From WLMZ01 sp039920665 (GTDB taxonomy: Bacteria; Actinomycetota; Acidimicrobiia; Acidimicrobiales; Ilumatobacteraceae), in NCBI GenBank assembly GCA_039920665.1, contig JBDSDH010000095.1:1-17658 (forward strand): 17,658 bases of DNA. Direction: 5' to 3'. How positions within the stretch are numbered: position 1 is the first letter of the stretch; each line of letters opens with the position of its first letter. The position numbers and the translations under genes were made by a program. Positions 14,826 to 17,658 of this stretch are shown one piece after another. The notes below the pieces were generated by a model. The model was not told where the DNA came from. It saw only the letters and a list, made by a program, of their open reading frames with translations, and ran no database searches.

Positions 14826-14880
14826 GAGAGTTGCGGGATCGAAAGTTGCGGGATCGAAAGTTGCGAGATCGAGAGTTGCG
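14826..14880. repeat. 15-bp tandem repeat in the uxs-galE gap
   Basis: The unit GAAAGTTGCGGGATC (first copy GAGAGTTGCGGGATC) occurs at 14826-14840, 14841-14855, 14856-14870 and in part at 14871-14880. It fills most of the 84-nt gap between the decarboxylase stop and the galE ribosome-binding site. It would be transcribed within the operon mRNA. No stem-loop of note is formed. Slippage is likely, so copy number may vary between strains. Confidence 0.85.
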
Positions 14881-14887
14881 GCGGGAC

Positions 14888-15832
14888 TCAGAGTCCGAGT
14901 TCGGTGCGAACGGCGGGGATCATCAACGCCAGGCCGTCGCGGAGGGAGACGGTCGGCGACCAGCCGTAGGTGGAGTTGATCAGCGTGATGTCCGGGCAGC
15001 GCTGCATCGGGTCGCCTTCGCGTTCGGCAGGAAGCGGCATCGTGATGATCTCGCTCGATGTGCCGGTGAGCTCGACGATCAGTTCGGCGAGTTGGCGCAT
15101 CGTGAACTCTCCGGGGTTGCCGACATTGATCGGGCCGGGCAGATGACCGTCGAGAACGTTGATCAAGCCGCGAACTTCGTCGGAGACGTAGCAGAAGCTG
15201 CGGGTTTGGGTGCCGTCGCCGTACAGCGTGATCGGTTTGCCCCGCAGCGCCTGGGTGATGAAGTTGCCGACGACGCGGCCGTCTTCGGGCCGCATCCGCG
15301 GGCCGTAGGTGTTGAAGATCCGCACGATCCGGATGTCGGCGTCGAGGACCCGCATGTACGCCATCGTCAGTGCTTCGGAGAATCGCTTGGCTTCGTCGTA
15401 GCAGCTGCGTGGACCGATCGAGCTGACGTTGCCCCAGTACGACTCGGGCTGGGGGTGCACGAGCGGATCGCCGTAGACCTCGCTCGTGCTGGCGAGGAAG
15501 AAGCGAGCCTGCTTGATGACCGCCAGGTCGAGGAGGTTGCGGGTGCCGGTGCTGCCGACCGCCAGAATCTCGAGCGGGATCGTGGCGAAGTCGTCTGGCG
15601 AGGCCGGGCTGGCGAGATCCATCACGGCGTCGAGCGGACCGTCGATCAGCAGCGGATCGGTGACGTCCTGTTCGAGGAACAGGAACCGGTCGTGGTTGCG
15701 AAGATGCTCGATGTTCTCGGGGCGGCTGCTGATGAAGTTGTCGACGGCGATCACTTCGTCACCACGGGCGAGCAGCGAGTCGGCGAGATGAGATCCGATG
15801 AAGCCGGCGCCGCCGGCGATGAGGACACGCAT
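14888..15832 (-). CDS. uxs: UDP-glucuronate decarboxylase (UDP-xylose synthase)
   Basis: The protein has 314 residues and is an extended short-chain dehydrogenase. It begins MRVLIAGGAGFIGSHLADSL, with the NAD motif at 7-13. Ser115-Thr116 lie in LASTSEVYGDPLVHPQPESY and the catalytic Tyr145-Lys149 in GPRSCYDEAKRFSEAL; the PRSCYDEAKR form separates UDP-glucuronate decarboxylases from most other members. IRIVRIFNTYGPRM and FCYVSDEVRGLINVL follow. It oxidises and decarboxylates UDP-glucuronate to UDP-xylose in the cytosol. The ATG at 15832 is 2 nt after the ugd stop, so it is translationally coupled to the gene that makes its substrate. A dTDP-glucose dehydratase is the main alternative but fits less well. 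Confidence 0.87.
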   Translation of the reverse strand: MRVLIAGGAGFIGSHLADSLLARGDEVIAVDNFISSRPENIEHLRNHDRFLFLEQDVTDPLLIDGPLDAVMDLASPASPDDFATIPLEILAVGSTGTRNLLDLAVIKQARFFLASTSEVYGDPLVHPQPESYWGNVSSIGPRSCYDEAKRFSEALTMAYMRVLDADIRIVRIFNTYGPRMRPEDGRVVGNFITQALRGKPITLYGDGTQTRSFCYVSDEVRGLINVLDGHLPGPINVGNPGEFTMRQLAELIVELTGTSSEIITMPLPAEREGDPMQRCPDITLINSTYGWSPTVSLRDGLALMIPAVRTELGL

Positions 15833-15834
15833 GG

Positions 15835-17658
15835 TCAGCGACCAACTCCCTGGTAGGTGAACCCGAGCCGCAACGCTGCGGATCGGTCGAGCAGGTTGCG
15901 GGTGTCGACGATGTGGGCGTGGGCCAACCGACGCTTGACCTCTTCGAGATCGAGCCAGCGGAATTCATCCCACTCGGTGAGCACGATCAGCGCATCGGCG
16001 CCGTCGACGATGCCATAGGCGTCAGCGCCGACGTCTATCGACGGATGCGACTTCACCTGAGGGTCATAGGCGCGGACGATGGCACCTCGTGCCTGCAGCT
16101 CGGTGATGACGGCAATGGCCGGAGAATCGCGGATGTCGTCGGTGTTGGCCTTGAAGGTGAGCCCCCACGCCGAGATGACCTTGCCGTTCAGGTCGCCGCC
16201 GACGGCCGTCTCGACTTTGGTGACCATCCGCTCGCGCTGCTCGTCGTTGACGACGACAACACCCTTGAGCAGGTTGAAGTCGTACCCGGCGTTCTCCGCG
16301 ATCTTGACCATCGCCCGCGTGTCTTTCGGAAAGCAGTTGTGGGCCACGAGGCCGAACGACGTCACGATCGTGTGATTGTGGACGACTTCGGCGGAGTACA
16401 CCGTCTGCTCGACGTGCTCGCGCTGCACGTCGACAACTCGCACCCAGGCGGTTGCCTTGTCGTCCATCCGGTAGCCGGTCGGAGCGATCCGCTTCGCTTG
16501 CTTGTCGATCGAAGCCCGTACGACCGGACGCTCGTGCGGCTCGAGCAGCCACAAGGCATCCTCGATCTGGTCGGCCCCGGAGATGCTCAACCAGTACGTG
16601 TCGACCGTGCTCTTGGCGACTCGGCCTACCTTCAACCGGGCGACGATTCCGAGCGTTGCAAACATGCGGACCATGCCATCAGCGAGTTCGCGTGAGACGG
16701 TGCCGTATTCGAGGACGACCGATGGACCGCCGTTGACATACGACCACGAACCGTCTCCACTCCACAACCCACGGAGCAACGCCTGCCGCTCGTCCTCTGC
16801 AGCTGTCCAAGCGAGATCGGGAATCCGATGGTTGTAGCAACTCGTGCCGACGCCGAGCACATGCTCGAATATCGAGGCGAACAGGCGCGATGAAATGCTG
16901 ACCTGGCGGGCAGTGGTCAAACGACGAACGGTGGTTTTGATGCCGAGCGATCTCCACGTGTTGGCAACGAATTCGACCAGATGCTCTTCATTCGTCGGGT
17001 GGAACGACCAACAGGTCCGGCGCCGTTGCCCGTCAGTGGAGATGTGTCCCTCCGCGAGATACAGACCAATGGCTTCCCAGGTCCGCTCGTTGAGCGGGAG
17101 CTTGAGCGGGACATAGGTGCCATTGGTCGTGGTGCCGCACATCGATCCCGTCAGGGGGAGGTCGATCAGCCCCGCCTCGTCGAGCCGCATCGTATGGCTG
17201 CGCCGGGAGTCGTAGCGACGATGTGTCGGAAGGGCACTGTCGACGAGTGGAGCGAAGGCGGCCTGGTCTGCGGCCAACCGGAGAATGACCTGACTCGGCT
17301 CGAGACCTGCCGGTTCGATGGCATCGAGCATGGAGGCAGAGTCGGGCGAAAGTTCGTTGTGGAGCGGATCGCCGATTGCCAGCGGGAGCCAGTGTTGTTC
17401 GGTCAGATCGCCTGCGAGGACAACCTCTGGTTCCTGCCCGTCGATTCGAGCCACCATGGGGTGATCGGCGGTCACGAACAGCCGGCGGCCCATCTTGGTC
17501 CGGAGGTGAATCATGTCGCCGACGTACTCGCGCTTGGAGATGCCGATGACGCGTTCGAACTCTGGCCGCGGCGCGTCGGGACGCCAGCTGAGGGCTTCCA
17601 TCATTCCGTTTGCGGCATTCCAGCTGTCGCCGAGCTGGGTGAACGGAATCACTCGAAC
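15835..17658 (-). CDS. ugd: UDP-glucose 6-dehydrogenase, intein-interrupted, 5' partial
   Basis: The frame is open through the right edge of the window (607 visible codons plus a TGA at 15837-15835). The last 166 residues are a UDP-glucose dehydrogenase C-terminal part: CFPKDTRAMVKIAENAGYDF with the catalytic Cys first, then WGLTFKANTDDIRDSPA and the UDP-binding domain to VGR. Immediately before that Cys the sequence is intein, not dehydrogenase: the expected GGS before CFPKD is replaced by LVAHN. After splicing, the enzyme would oxidise UDP-glucose to UDP-glucuronate with two NAD+, feeding the next gene. The N-terminal NAD-binding domain lies beyond the window. No stop or frameshift is seen in the visible part, so the gene appears functional provided splicing occurs. 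Confidence 0.9.
   Translation of the reverse strand, partial: VRVIPFTQLGDSWNAANGMMEALSWRPDAPRPEFERVIGISKREYVGDMIHLRTKMGRRLFVTADHPMVARIDGQEPEVVLAGDLTEQHWLPLAIGDPLHNELSPDSASMLDAIEPAGLEPSQVILRLAADQAAFAPLVDSALPTHRRYDSRRSHTMRLDEAGLIDLPLTGSMCGTTTNGTYVPLKLPLNERTWEAIGLYLAEGHISTDGQRRRTCWSFHPTNEEHLVEFVANTWRSLGIKTTVRRLTTARQVSISSRLFASIFEHVLGVGTSCYNHRIPDLAWTAAEDERQALLRGLWSGDGSWSYVNGGPSVVLEYGTVSRELADGMVRMFATLGIVARLKVGRVAKSTVDTYWLSISGADQIEDALWLLEPHERPVVRASIDKQAKRIAPTGYRMDDKATAWVRVVDVQREHVEQTVYSAEVVHNHTIVTSFGLVAHNCFPKDTRAMVKIAENAGYDFNLLKGVVVVNDEQRERMVTKVETAVGGDLNGKVISAWGLTFKANTDDIRDSPAIAVITELQARGAIVRAYDPQVKSHPSIDVGADAYGIVDGADALIVLTEWDEFRWLDLEEVKRRLAHAHIVDTRNLLDRSAALRLGFTYQGVGR
16336..17658 (-). mobile_element. 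Intein with LAGLIDADG homing endonuclease in ugd (5' end outside)
   Basis: Residue numbers count from the GTG at 17652. Splicing block B is RRLFVTADHPMVA (TxxH at 61-64). LAGLIDADG motifs are IGLYLAEGHIS (195-205, Glu201) and LLRGLWSGDGSW (292-303, Asp300), with a block D-like HRIPDLAWTA between (275-284). Block F is VYSAEVVHNHTIVTSF and block G LVAHN, with the terminal Asn at 16338-16336 and the +1 Cys at 16335-16333. All residues needed for the C-terminal cleavage steps are present. Block A with the first Cys/Ser should lie about 60-70 residues before block B, probably just past the window edge. The visible part has 441 residues, so this is a full-size intein, not a mini-intein. Both endonuclease motifs retain an acidic residue, so DNA cleavage may still be possible. 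By eye (not counted) it is less GC-rich than its host gene. Confidence 0.9.

Noticed and set aside
15835..17658. ugd as a pseudogene or gene fusion
   Set aside because: The foreign segment before CFPKD contains ordered intein blocks B, D, F and G and two endonuclease motifs in one uninterrupted frame, so splicing explains it better than decay or fusion.

Overview
The window is GC-rich chromosomal DNA with short intergenic gaps, GTG starts, stop/start overlaps and long antisense open frames. It looks actinobacterial. A single-chain biotin-dependent carboxylase, a C-terminal homocysteine methyltransferase fragment and start codons placed just behind -10 boxes would suit the Acidimicrobiia (Ilumatobacter-like), but that placement is inference. 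No rRNA, tRNA, IS element or CRISPR array was seen.

Left part (1-8584). The end of a homocysteine S-methyltransferase gene converges on a large two-domain glycosyltransferase. A roughly 40-nt minisatellite lies between them. The glycosyltransferase is divergent from a 1862-residue carboxylase that joins biotin carboxylase, biotin carrier, central and carboxyltransferase regions in one chain.

Middle (8585-12812). A hairpin separates the carboxylase from a Phd/VapC-type toxin-antitoxin pair on the minus strand. The pair is divergent from an acyl-CoA dehydrogenase. The antitoxin/toxin junction carries a 41-bp-spaced duplication that creates a 14-codon minigene. Next come a 389-nt gap with a long palindrome, a membrane-anchored 152-residue protein, a second minisatellite locus, and a two-gene unit of a 74-residue orphan and an alpha/beta hydrolase with Asn at the nucleophile position. 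A second, related palindrome ends this part.

Right part (12813-17658, minus strand). A sugar-nucleotide operon runs ugd, UDP-glucuronate decarboxylase, galE, GT2 glycosyltransferase. Together these would turn UDP-glucose into UDP-glucuronate, UDP-xylose and UDP-galactose, with a transferase to use the sugars, presumably for a surface polysaccharide. The ugd gene is interrupted immediately before its catalytic cysteine codon by an intein with a two-motif LAGLIDADG homing endonuclease. The window ends inside this intein, so the N-terminal part of ugd is off the edge.

The strongest points for a second look are the ugd intein, the vapBC-junction minigene, the two small intergenic repeat families each present at two loci, and the recurring -10-box-next-to-start-codon arrangement that implies leaderless mRNAs.
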